Source of the DNA: Paenibacillus sp. S150
Lineage (GTDB): Bacteria; Bacillota; Bacilli; Paenibacillales; Paenibacillaceae
DNA: 64,000 bases
Assembly: GCF_019352175.1 (NCBI RefSeq)
Contig: NZ_JACBYI010000001.1
Span: forward strand, 248,001 to 312,000
Reading direction: 5' to 3'
Below the pieces are notes generated by a model. That model was not told the origin of the DNA. It worked only from the letters and a program-made list of their open reading frames with translations, and did no database searches. Position numbers and translations under genes: made by a program. Positions 16,489 through 24,314 of this stretch are shown in pieces (the first letter of the stretch is position 1; every line of letters begins with the position of its first letter).

Positions 16489-17205
16489 ATGATTCGAACG
16501 AAAAGTAAAAGTGAATTTTATAAAAGCTTCTTTGCTTCCTTATCCCAGCAAGGGATTGAGGTTCGGCGTTCCACATCCGCGGACTATTTAGCAGATTTGT
16601 ATCTGAAGGATCAGATCATTGCCTTTTATACACGGATGGACATCATTGAACGCAATCCTTTTGTCACCGTCCCGGATCGGCTTATGAGCAGCATTTCAGA
16701 CCTGGCACGGAAAACAGCCTTGCAGCTGGGCGTTTGTACCGAAAAGCCATACACCGATAAGGATGAGAAGATCACAAACGGTGTCTACAAGCTTAGTGAA
16801 TACGGGGATGTCATTCTTGCTTGCAAACATCATCCTCTATTCGAATATGTATTTTCGACCTACCGTCTTGCTCCAGAGAATGGAATACCGGTACAACGCC
16901 AATATTTTTATGACAGAAATGAAGCGATGGAGAACTTTGCTGTCCGCAGCGGCCTGGTAGATGGTAAGAAACTTTTCAGCGAAAATGAGCTTATTCTCAT
17001 TCATGATGAGATGGTCAAATTCCTTATCAGTCCCAATGACAAGACTATGGACCAATTCGAACAGGTCCAGATCCTGATCGACCGGTTGGAGGAACTACTG
17101 CCTGAGCTTAAAGATCGGGAAATCCAGCTGAATTACGAGCAAGAATTTAGTCATGATTTTGACGTTAACTCGGAGACGCTCGAAATTACCGAAGAAGGTC
17201 GGTAA
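16489..17205 (+). CDS. Hypothetical element protein, second member of the tandem pair
   Basis: This soluble protein of about 238 residues is paralogous to its upstream neighbour over the C-terminal half. Both have an R-S-G-L-[LV] segment, then [KR]-x-L-F and a helical end (QILIDRLEELLPEL here, DLLLQKIESLTPH there). The N-terminal halves are much less alike. The start is uncertain: ATG 16489 has GAAAGG too close, while TTG 16480 lacks a ribosome site. No catalytic motif is visible. The pair may act as a heterodimer, but that is a guess. Confidence 0.6.
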   Translation: MIRTKSKSEFYKSFFASLSQQGIEVRRSTSADYLADLYLKDQIIAFYTRMDIIERNPFVTVPDRLMSSISDLARKTALQLGVCTEKPYTDKDEKITNGVYKLSEYGDVILACKHHPLFEYVFSTYRLAPENGIPVQRQYFYDRNEAMENFAVRSGLVDGKKLFSENELILIHDEMVKFLISPNDKTMDQFEQVQILIDRLEELLPELKDREIQLNYEQEFSHDFDVNSETLEITEEGR

Positions 17206-17238
17206 CAACTCATCTTTATTATAGAAGGAAGTGAGTCC

Positions 17239-18078
17239 ATGCCTCAGCCCGAAAGCTCGATATGGGGTAATATTTTAACCTGCGTGGAAATTGGCCTGCA
17301 TGTGTACGGCATGATGGCCGAACGCAATAGCGGCATTGTTGTGGATGCTGATTATGCCAAAGAAGTACTCAGTGAAGAAGCGCTGCAAGCTGGAGAGTCA
17401 CACGGTGATCATATCTATTTCGACGACACCAAAAGTATCATTCCTGCTTATGAACTGCTCAAGAAGGATGCCATTACAGATCCGGAATTCAAAGAATGGT
17501 GCGGATCGCCAGAAAAACTGGCCCAGGATGGAGAGTTTTTTGCTCCAGAGTATTTTGGTGGAATGACCCCACCAGTAACTACACCTTGGGGAGAGATTAC
17601 GGAGAGTCAGAAGATCTACAATGGGATCTCCATGGTGAATCATGATGGGGAGTGGGCACTCGCGGTACATCAAACGATCGCAAAGCACTGTCTGTCGGAG
17701 ATGGCACAGGAGGTAGCAGCTGGTCAAGAAAACTATCTCTTTTATCCACTCGATGCTTGCTCCATTCCGGTTTATGAATTGTCCGCTTCTCACCCTGCTA
17801 TGCTGGAACAAATTATCAACGAAGATAGCCTGGTGCATACCCTATGCGAGGACCATCCCGTCTATGTAACGATGCATAATCTTCATGTTGAAGAATGGGG
17901 CCGTATTTATGATCAGCCGGCACCAAGATCACTCTTTCTACAAATACAGTTGGATCAGGAAGCCCGCTTCCCTGCTCCAGAACAGTATGATAACTTCCCA
18001 CAATCCCATCAAGACTCTAACTCCCTGCGAGAACGACCTGATACTTTTTTTGAACCCACAGAGGAGCCTGAGTGGTGA
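17239..18078 (+). CDS. Hypothetical element protein (acidic, soluble)
   Basis: This is a 279-residue acidic protein starting at ATG 17239 behind AGAAGGAAG. I recognise no domain. It appears to contain two related halves, each with an aromatic/acidic stretch ending near a P-[AV]-Y-E-L motif (SIIPAYELL near residue 70 and SIPVYELSA near 180). This suggests an internal duplication of a sensor-like or scaffold fold. It lacks signal peptide and membrane segments. It lies directly before the split coupling-protein genes and overlaps the next start. Confidence 0.55.
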   Translation: MPQPESSIWGNILTCVEIGLHVYGMMAERNSGIVVDADYAKEVLSEEALQAGESHGDHIYFDDTKSIIPAYELLKKDAITDPEFKEWCGSPEKLAQDGEFFAPEYFGGMTPPVTTPWGEITESQKIYNGISMVNHDGEWALAVHQTIAKHCLSEMAQEVAAGQENYLFYPLDACSIPVYELSASHPAMLEQIINEDSLVHTLCEDHPVYVTMHNLHVEEWGRIYDQPAPRSLFLQIQLDQEARFPAPEQYDNFPQSHQDSNSLRERPDTFFEPTEEPEW

Positions 18079-18590
18079 AAACGAAACAAAAGCTGCTGCT
18101 TTGCACGCTTTTTATAACCATCGGTTCCATCTTTAATCTCTTCTTCTCTACGGCCCTGCATGGTACCTTATCCGGTTCAACTTCAACTCTCACTGTCCCC
18201 TCCCTAAATACAAGCCTGGGTAGTCTTATTTCTAGCAGAGTTCACTTTCTGCTTTTTCTTTGTCTTCAAGGATTCACTCTACTCCTGTCCGCTATCTTTT
18301 TCGCCTCCAATAACCGGCCATATCAAAGTAAACTGAAGCAAATTGCACCCGGGATTGAAACACCTGTAGTGGTGGGACAAAATCAGCATGGCTCCGCACG
18401 ATGGCTCCAAGAAGAGGAATGGGCTGATGCCTTCGACTGCGAATTGATCAATTTGCATCATCCCCTTATTCGCCAATTGATTCAATCCGGTTACGACGAC
18501 CTGCATTTCCGACGAACTGATCTGAAGGAGGACTTTCACCGTGAGGATGCTTCATCCGAAGTCTATTCCGAAAGTGAACACCGCGGTTAA
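18072..18590 (+). CDS. Membrane-anchor subunit of a split VirD4-type coupling protein
   Basis: This 172-residue protein starts at GTG 18072 or 18075, overlapping the previous stop. It has two membrane segments (residues about 8-30 and 57-79), and its cytoplasmic part contains HGSARWLQEEEW. That H-G-S-A-R-W motif normally lies just before the ATPase domain in one-piece VirD4/TraG proteins. The following ORF begins with the ATPase and overlaps by 50 bases, so the coupling protein is encoded as two chains. The second chain has its own strong ribosome site, which argues for a real split rather than a sequencing frameshift. Confidence 0.65.
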   Translation: MVKTKQKLLLCTLFITIGSIFNLFFSTALHGTLSGSTSTLTVPSLNTSLGSLISSRVHFLLFLCLQGFTLLLSAIFFASNNRPYQSKLKQIAPGIETPVVVGQNQHGSARWLQEEEWADAFDCELINLHHPLIRQLIQSGYDDLHFRRTDLKEDFHREDASSEVYSESEHRG

Positions 18591-20145
18591 CCATCCTCGC
18601 CCAACTGCAGCACCACCTCTGATCCAATCGGGTGGTATTGTTCTAGGATTACAACAAGCACGAAACCAGGAGCGTCTTTTCTTTATAGGGGACGATGTTC
18701 ATTCTCTCTGTATCGGCGCGACACGCAGCGGGAAATCTCGAACAGTGGTCCTTCAATCCATCGGACTCTTGGCATTAGCCGGAGAGTCATTGGTTATCTC
18801 TGATCCGAAAGCAGAGCTATTTCATTATAGTAGCGTCCTGCTGGAGAAGCTGGGTTATGAAGTATTTGCTCTCGATTTCCGCCATCCGGAAAAGAGCCAC
18901 CATTACAATCTGCTTCAGCCTATCATTGACGCGACGCTAGCTGGAGACCAAGAGCAAGCAGAAATGCTCGCTTGGGACATGACGAACGTGCTGGTAGGCA
19001 AAGCTCAGGGTGAAAAAATCTGGACCAACGGAGAAATGTCGGTCATCGCCGCCTCGATCCTCAGTGTCGTGTGGGATAACGTCAAGCGCCCGGAGTTCCA
19101 AAATATGACCAATGTCTACTGGTTTCTAGCAGAGATGAACAAACAAATCGGCAACAAAACACCGATGCAGGAGTACATTAAGCGGTTGCCTCAGAATCAT
19201 CCTGCTCGGGCTCTGCTCAGCATCTCCGACATTGCTCCCTCCCGCACCAAAGGTAGTTTCTATACCTCAGCGTTGACCACATTGCGCCTCTTCACCTCCA
19301 AATCCATTTATGCCATCACACACAAAAGCGACTTTTCTTTAGCCGACATCGGCAATAAGAAACAGGCGCTTTTTATTATCCTCCCCGATGAGAAGACAAC
19401 CTTTTATCCTGTGGCTTCGCTTATGGTATCCCAGTTGTACGAACTATTAACTACCGAAGCAGACAAACGTGGAGGACGCTTAAAACAACGGGTCAATTTT
19501 ATCCTTGATGAGTTTGGTAACTTTACGCCCATTGCCGATTTCACAAATAAGTTGACGGTCGGTGGAGGGCGTGGAATGCGCTTTAACCTGTTTCTACAGA
19601 GTTTCGAACAATTGAAAGAAAAATACGACGACCATGTAGCCAATACGATCAAATCCAATTGTCAGACTTGGATATATCTGCAGGCTGATGATTTAGAGAC
19701 ACTGCGGGAAGTCAGTGAGAAGCTTGGGACATATACAACGTCCAGTTACCAGCTATCTGCATCACATGGCAAATATTCGACGCCCAGCACTTCACACAGC
19801 TTAAATTTGCTTGAGCGAAAGCTATTAACCGTAGACGAGGTGCACCGTGTCTCACGCCCTTATCAGATTGTACTTTCTCGTTCTTATCCCGCAATGATGT
19901 ATTCTCCCGATTTATCTTCCTGGGCATTTAACGCAATGATGGGCCTTGGAGACAAGGAGCACAATCGCCAAGTAAGGGAAGAACGAGAAATACGGCGAAT
20001 CGTACGAACGAATACGAATGAGGAGGTGAAACTTTGGAACATTTGGATCTACTATCAGAAAGACATTACCAGGCAGATGGCCGAACAACGGCAACAAGCA
20101 ACCGCTCAAAGCGGATTCTTCCCTCCAGGTTCAGACGACGATTAA
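18541..20145 (+). CDS. VirD4/TraG-type coupling ATPase
   Basis: This 534-residue ATPase starts at GTG 18541 behind GAAGGAGG. It contains Walker A GATRSGKSR near residues 60-68, SDPKAELF shortly after, Walker B ILDEFGN near 322, and the VirD4-typical GGRGMRFNLFLQSFEQL and DDLETLREVSEKLGTY segments. It lacks the N-terminal membrane anchor, which the preceding small protein supplies. It would dock the relaxase-DNA complex at the inner membrane and energise transfer. Its last 112 bases overlap the next gene. Confidence 0.85.
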   Translation: MRMLHPKSIPKVNTAVNHPRPTAAPPLIQSGGIVLGLQQARNQERLFFIGDDVHSLCIGATRSGKSRTVVLQSIGLLALAGESLVISDPKAELFHYSSVLLEKLGYEVFALDFRHPEKSHHYNLLQPIIDATLAGDQEQAEMLAWDMTNVLVGKAQGEKIWTNGEMSVIAASILSVVWDNVKRPEFQNMTNVYWFLAEMNKQIGNKTPMQEYIKRLPQNHPARALLSISDIAPSRTKGSFYTSALTTLRLFTSKSIYAITHKSDFSLADIGNKKQALFIILPDEKTTFYPVASLMVSQLYELLTTEADKRGGRLKQRVNFILDEFGNFTPIADFTNKLTVGGGRGMRFNLFLQSFEQLKEKYDDHVANTIKSNCQTWIYLQADDLETLREVSEKLGTYTTSSYQLSASHGKYSTPSTSHSLNLLERKLLTVDEVHRVSRPYQIVLSRSYPAMMYSPDLSSWAFNAMMGLGDKEHNRQVREEREIRRIVRTNTNEEVKLWNIWIYYQKDITRQMAEQRQQATAQSGFFPPGSDDD

Positions 20146-20489
20146 GGTCAGGCCGCTTCTCTTCGGTTATACGAACTGCAGCAGCCGTACTATTTACGCT
20201 TTACTACAATTGGGTTGAACCCACATCCGTTTATGCTTCCGGCGACATTAAGGGTAGCAAGCTAGTGACCGGGACTGAGAAATTAATCGGTGATGTTACA
20301 ACTTGGCTGATGATTCTGGCTCCGGTTGTTTCCGGTTTGCTCATTGTATATTTTAGTATCCGGCGCTCTGCCGCTGATGAGATGGACACCAAAAAATGGA
20401 ACAACCGTATCATTGTTGCCGTTGTATCCTGCATTGGTGCGGTACTCGGCGCAGCTACCCTTAATATCATTATTGGCTACTACAAGTAA
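20034..20489 (+). CDS. VirB2/TrbC-like small membrane protein
   Basis: TTG 20034 has a strong AGGAGGT site seven bases upstream, inside the end of the coupling-ATPase gene, so the 112-base overlap is probably real. The 151-residue product has a long basic leader, a signal-like hydrophobic segment (AAAVLFTLYYNWVEPTSVYA), then two membrane helices near 92-112 and 125-148. That layout is typical of VirB2/TrbC pilin-like subunits of type IV secretion. A hairpin terminator directly follows. The VirB2 role is inferred from topology and position. Confidence 0.55.
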   Translation: MEHLDLLSERHYQADGRTTATSNRSKRILPSRFRRRLRSGRFSSVIRTAAAVLFTLYYNWVEPTSVYASGDIKGSKLVTGTEKLIGDVTTWLMILAPVVSGLLIVYFSIRRSAADEMDTKKWNNRIIVAVVSCIGAVLGAATLNIIIGYYK

Positions 20490-20520
20490 AAAGAGCTTGC
20501 TCACCACAGCAGGCTCTTTT
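20487..20520 (+). terminator. Hairpin after the VirB2-like gene
   Basis: AAAAGAGC(TT)GCT and AGC(AG)GCTCTTTT form a long stem around CACCAC and end in a T-run. It lies within an otherwise continuous operon and may reduce expression of the genes downstream. Confidence 0.55.
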
Positions 20521-20554
20521 CTATGCTCACATTGAATTCTGGAGGTTATGAATA

Positions 20555-20785
20555 ATGAAAAAATGGATGAAGGCTGTACCGAAGAAATTGGCTCACATGG
20601 GAAGCATTGCAAAGAGAGTACTTAGCAACCGAAGCGGAGAAGGTTTCGTGGATACGGCTGTAAAGATCCTGATGGCGGTTGTGATTGGTGCACTGGTGCT
20701 AGGCGGTCTGTATCTGCTGTTTGAAGGAACTATTCTGCCCACACTTACTCAGCGGATCAAGGAAATGTTCGACTACAAAGGTTAA
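20555..20785 (+). CDS. DUF6133-like pilin-type small membrane protein
   Basis: This 76-residue protein has a basic leader, then the motif R-S-G-E-G-F-V-D followed by a single hydrophobic helix and the tail TILPTLTQRIKEMF. It matches my memory of DUF6133, found next to conjugation genes in Firmicutes. The leader plus G-E-G-F-V-D resembles a type IV prepilin processing site, with cleavage after Gly and an acidic residue at +5, and the same motif recurs in the DUF4320-like protein at 28.5 kb. The element encodes its own prepilin peptidase, so this may be a pilin substrate. GGAGG lies before ATG 20555. Confidence 0.65.
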   Translation: MKKWMKAVPKKLAHMGSIAKRVLSNRSGEGFVDTAVKILMAVVIGALVLGGLYLLFEGTILPTLTQRIKEMFDYKG

Positions 20786-20839
20786 ACAGCCTTCAGAGGA
20801 AGCGGCGGTCACGCTGCTTCTCTTAGAAAGGAGGAACAG

Positions 20840-21676
20840 ATGGAGAAGATCTTACTGCTGCTCGTCGTCGCTCTGCTTAACGGGGCGCTAATCTATATGG
20901 ACACCTTGTTAAAAGATATCCTTCCCATCTCCTTATATGCAGAGAAATACATGACCCTCACAACCGGCACGAATCTACTAGAAAGCTTGTACGATATTTT
21001 GTTTGGCTTTGGAGTTGCAGTGATGATTCTCAAATTTCTGAAAAAGGGCTTTGAGATTTATGTACTGTGGACCGATGGGGACCCGGATGAAGAACCGCTA
21101 TTTCTACTGACCAATTTTTTCAGGGCAATGGCTGTTGCCATTTGTTTCCCAACCATCTATACCTGGATCGGTCAAATGGTCGAAGAGCTAACCAATCAGT
21201 TACTGGTCGTCATCGGACAATCGACCGACTACAACTGGCAGGCATGGGTTAACAGCATCAGCTCTCTCGGACTAGTGACAGCATTATTCGGATTGGTCTT
21301 CGTGGTTTGTTTCTTCATCCTGTATTTCCAGTTTCTCATGCGCGGACTCGAAATGTTCATCCTGCGTGTTGGCATTCCTCTGGCCTGCGCTGGATTACTG
21401 GATAATGACCGCGGTGTGTTCCGTGCCTATACCCAGAAATTCATGCAATCCATGTTGACAGTAGTCATTCAAATCGCCTTAGCCAAATTAGGTGTGGGGT
21501 TGATGCTGCAATCCCATGTCTTCTGGGGACTAGCCTGTATGATGCTCGCGATTAAGACACCACGTTTCCTCTCTGATTTCTTAATTACAACAGGTGGCGG
21601 TGGCGGGGTTGTAAACAATGTCTATCACTCCGTCAAACTCGTAGGGATGGCCCGCAAAATGACGAAAGCCGGGTGA
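20840..21676 (+). CDS. VirB6/TrbL-like polytopic membrane protein
   Basis: This 278-residue protein starts at ATG 20840 behind AAAGGAGG. It has about six membrane segments, including ones near residues 4-20, 50-68, 88-108, 150-175 and 190-245. A Gly-rich GGGGGVVNNV turn lies close to the C terminus. It resembles the DUF6045/TrbL-like inner-membrane channel component that occupies this slot in Firmicute elements. It would form part of the transfer channel. The family name is from memory; topology is read directly from the hydrophobic runs. Confidence 0.65.
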   Translation: MEKILLLLVVALLNGALIYMDTLLKDILPISLYAEKYMTLTTGTNLLESLYDILFGFGVAVMILKFLKKGFEIYVLWTDGDPDEEPLFLLTNFFRAMAVAICFPTIYTWIGQMVEELTNQLLVVIGQSTDYNWQAWVNSISSLGLVTALFGLVFVVCFFILYFQFLMRGLEMFILRVGIPLACAGLLDNDRGVFRAYTQKFMQSMLTVVIQIALAKLGVGLMLQSHVFWGLACMMLAIKTPRFLSDFLITTGGGGGVVNNVYHSVKLVGMARKMTKAG

Positions 21677-21680
21677 CTGA

Positions 21681-21890
21681 ATGGATACACTGGAGGAGCT
21701 AGCAGAAGCCCTTACCGCTTTAATCCGTCTTGGCTGCGCCTGTCGCTTGGTATATTGCATGGTACGTCTGGCTGGAGCTGATGAAGAAGCGACGAAATAC
21801 AAGAAGCGTAGCCGGAACGTTGTACTGTTCTACATTCTTGCTGAAAGCATCTGGCAGGTAAAAGATATCATTCTGTTCTATTACCAATAG
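21681..21890 (+). CDS. Small conserved membrane protein of the transfer operon
   Basis: This 69-residue protein starts at ATG 21681, five bases after the VirB6-like stop. LGCACRLVYCMVRLAG and VVLFYILAESIWQVKDIIL are hydrophobic, separated by a charged EEATKYKKRSRN loop. This gives two membrane segments with a basic cytoplasmic loop. Similar proteins are common in this position in Firmicute ICEs and are sometimes mislabelled as mercury transporters because of the cysteines. No function can be assigned. Confidence 0.65.
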   Translation: MDTLEELAEALTALIRLGCACRLVYCMVRLAGADEEATKYKKRSRNVVLFYILAESIWQVKDIILFYYQ

Positions 21891-21900
21891 GAGGTCTGAG

Positions 21901-22239
21901 ATGACTCAAGAATCGCAAACGTTGTATATTCCAATGGGTGTGAAGCCAGAAGCCGAGTGGTTTCCGGGTTTTGGCAAACAGCAATTAGGTCAGGCTTTTC
22001 TAGGTTCATTGCTCACTGTACTTCTAGCGTTACTTCTTTGGCTGATCAATGGCAGTGTGCCGATGGCCTTAGTTACTTTCTTAACCGGTGTTTCCGCCTC
22101 AGTGATGATGACCACGAAAGACCGAAATAATCTGTCCGTTCTCGATCAAGTACGCTTCATGGTTCGCTTCGCCAAAAGCCAAAAGGTATATCCCTACAGA
22201 AGTCTACCTGAATGGCCGTGGCAGGAGGAGCAACCTTGA
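21901..22239 (+). CDS. VirB3/PrgI-like membrane protein
   Basis: This 112-residue protein has AGGAGGT before ATG 21901. An N-terminal IPMGVKPEAEWFPGFG segment precedes two membrane helices (residues about 28-66) and a basic tail. Small two-helix proteins of this form, placed with VirB6- and VirB4-like genes, are usually VirB3/PrgI-type subunits that help anchor the VirB4 ATPase. The call rests on size, topology and neighbourhood. Confidence 0.55.
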   Translation: MTQESQTLYIPMGVKPEAEWFPGFGKQQLGQAFLGSLLTVLLALLLWLINGSVPMALVTFLTGVSASVMMTTKDRNNLSVLDQVRFMVRFAKSQKVYPYRSLPEWPWQEEQP

Positions 22240-22676
22240 ATCTCCCCCTAAATCTCTTCCTTCTGAAAGGTTTACTCCTCGTCTTGTTCCTGACTTGTGC
22301 CAGCATTACGGATGTTAAAACGCGCCAGATTCCTGATTTTCTTTCTGTAGCTATTACCGCTGTAGGATTCATACACTTCTCTCTTCTTTTCTCCTTATCT
22401 GGGATGCTCCTGACTGGCGTACCGTACCTTGTCGCCGCTGTAATCTCCAAAGGTAAGCTCGGCGGCGGTGATATCAAACTCATGGCAGCCTGCGGCTTTG
22501 TGTTAGGTCCTGTAGGTGGCACAATTCAAAGCATTATTGGATTAACATTTGTTCTTTTAGCTGCTGCAGGAATCGGTATCAAATCCGGTTATCAATCTGC
22601 AAAACATACATCTCTGCCGCTGGCTCCCTTTTTATCTGCCGGCGGCCTTTTTGCGTTTATCATGATCCAACTCTAA
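22236..22676 (+). CDS. A24 prepilin peptidase (CpaA/TadV type)
   Basis: TTG 22236 is chosen because GGAGGAG lies six bases upstream; ATG 22212 would overlap the previous gene by 28 bases and has no ribosome site. The 146-residue membrane protein has the two catalytic aspartates of A24 peptidases: SITDVKTRQIP (Asp26) and GGGDIKL (Asp79), within about five membrane segments. It lacks the methylase domain, like CpaA/TadV. It would cleave prepilin-type leaders of the element's pilins and opens the Tad gene block. Confidence 0.85.
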   Translation: MNLPLNLFLLKGLLLVLFLTCASITDVKTRQIPDFLSVAITAVGFIHFSLLFSLSGMLLTGVPYLVAAVISKGKLGGGDIKLMAACGFVLGPVGGTIQSIIGLTFVLLAAAGIGIKSGYQSAKHTSLPLAPFLSAGGLFAFIMIQL

Positions 22677-22702
22677 ACACTTCCTCAGGAGGTCTTGTCT
22701 TT

Positions 22703-23455
22703 ATGCACAGATTTAAAAATCGTTCTGTATTAGGAGCTGCCTGTATTCTACTCTCCCTCATTATTTGTTTTGGCATTGCACCACTCTTAAACCGTGCAGC
22801 TGGTGATACCACTCAAATCATCCGTATTACCAAGGATGTCGCTAAAGGATCGGTAATTCAGTCAGAACAGGTAGAAAGCGTTGAGGTAGGAAAGCTCCAT
22901 TTGCCTGGAGCTGTTCTTAAAACGACGGAGGCCGTTGTTGGACAATTTGCGACGGTGGACCTTAAAACTGGCGACTATCTGCTCCCTTCCAAGTTATCTG
23001 CTGTTCCACTAGATGCTTACCTCAATCGACTGGATGGGCACAAACAAGCCATGTCCGTCACAATTAAGAGCCTTGCAGCAGGATTATCCGGTAAACTTCA
23101 ACCTGGTGATATCGTGACCCTCATCGCTTCAGATTACGGAGAAATGCGTACGACTACCATGCCTCCAGAGCTGCAGTATGTCGAAGTATTAGCTGTCACT
23201 GCAAGCAGCGGGTTGGACGCGCAAACAGGAAATAACGGCTCCACTAAAGACGACGATGAGGACAATGAACTCCCTTCAACCTTAACGCTACTGGTTCAAC
23301 CACAGCAGGCTCAACTTTTAGCCGATCTTGAGAATAAAGCTAAGCTGCATACGTCCCTCGTGTACCGCGGCGACCCTGCTACCGCCAAAGCTTTTACCGA
23401 CAAACAAGATGCATACTTTACAGCCCAGCAAAAGAAAGGGGAGGCAAATGAGTAA
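22703..23455 (+). CDS. CpaB/RcpC-like Flp pilus assembly protein (SAF domain)
   Basis: This 250-residue protein has a single N-terminal membrane anchor (residues about 10-30). An SAF-like domain (ITKDVAKGSVIQSEQVESVEV) is followed by a beta-rich part with LQPGDIVTLIAS and TLTLLVQPQQAQLLADLEN, typical of CpaB/RcpC. An acidic DDDEDNE linker interrupts the C-terminal half. CpaB proteins guide Flp pilus assembly across the envelope. AGGAGG precedes ATG 22703. Confidence 0.8.
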   Translation: MHRFKNRSVLGAACILLSLIICFGIAPLLNRAAGDTTQIIRITKDVAKGSVIQSEQVESVEVGKLHLPGAVLKTTEAVVGQFATVDLKTGDYLLPSKLSAVPLDAYLNRLDGHKQAMSVTIKSLAAGLSGKLQPGDIVTLIASDYGEMRTTTMPPELQYVEVLAVTASSGLDAQTGNNGSTKDDDEDNELPSTLTLLVQPQQAQLLADLENKAKLHTSLVYRGDPATAKAFTDKQDAYFTAQQKKGEANE

Positions 23456-24314
23456 TAAACCGTTGATCGCTGTTTGGGGCAATCCCGGTAGCGGCAAGAC
23501 AGTAACGACGATCAAGCTGGCTAAAGCCTTTGCCGCTAAAAAGAAAAATGTTCTCATTCTCTGCTGCGATGCCCTTTGCCCCTCCGCTTCCACAATCCTG
23601 CCGCAAGCCGCCAAGCAACAACGCTCCCTGGGCGAACTACTCAGCCTGCCTGCTCTAACCCAAGAAGAATTACTGCAGTTTGCTCTACCATTGGATGGTT
23701 CTCCTCATATTGCTCTGATTGGTTACAAAAAAGGAGACACCGCTTTTACGTATGCTTCTTACGACAGGGAACGTGCTGTCGATCTACTAACGTTAGCAAG
23801 ACATCTGGCAGATGTGATATTGGTTGACTGCTCCAGCTATCTCTCCGTCGATCCCCTTTCCACAGTAGCACTCGAACTGGCTGATACCGTCTATCGGTTA
23901 CACAGTTGTGAGCTGAAAAGCCTGATGTTCTATGCTTCCTACTTACCATTGTTGACGGATTTACGGTTTCGCCGTTCATTGAATGTCTCTGTACTATCCA
24001 ATGTTAAAGCAGGGCAAGACGAACGGGAATACAGTCAAGTTTTCGGGGGTATTGAGGTAACCCTTCCCTATGTGACTGAGCTAGAGCAACAAACGGCAGA
24101 TGCCCGGCTGCTCGATGACCTATCTGGCAAAGAAGCAAAGACCTATCTCAGTGGTGTGGAACATTTGATTCAACTGGCTTTACCGGAAGAACACCCGCAT
24201 GTAGCGAAGTCAAAAGATAAATCCTCTACAACTTCAATCCGTAATCCGACAACTTTAAATCTCCTCAATTGGCTGAAATCATTCCTACCAAAACGCCGAG
24301 GTGATGGTCAATGA
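23448..24314 (+). CDS. TadZ/CpaE-like ATPase
   Basis: ATG 23448 lies behind GGGGAGG and overlaps the end of the cpaB-like gene; the longer open frame to the left is a by-product. The 288-residue protein starts with a ParA/MinD-type P-loop, GNPGSGKTVTT, and has VILVDCSSYLSVDPLS as switch II. TadZ/CpaE proteins position the Tad secretion machine at a cell pole or site. It keeps the P-loop lysine, although some TadZ proteins are degenerate. It overlaps the TadA start by four bases. Confidence 0.75.
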   Translation: MSNKPLIAVWGNPGSGKTVTTIKLAKAFAAKKKNVLILCCDALCPSASTILPQAAKQQRSLGELLSLPALTQEELLQFALPLDGSPHIALIGYKKGDTAFTYASYDRERAVDLLTLARHLADVILVDCSSYLSVDPLSTVALELADTVYRLHSCELKSLMFYASYLPLLTDLRFRRSLNVSVLSNVKAGQDEREYSQVFGGIEVTLPYVTELEQQTADARLLDDLSGKEAKTYLSGVEHLIQLALPEEHPHVAKSKDKSSTTSIRNPTTLNLLNWLKSFLPKRRGDGQ

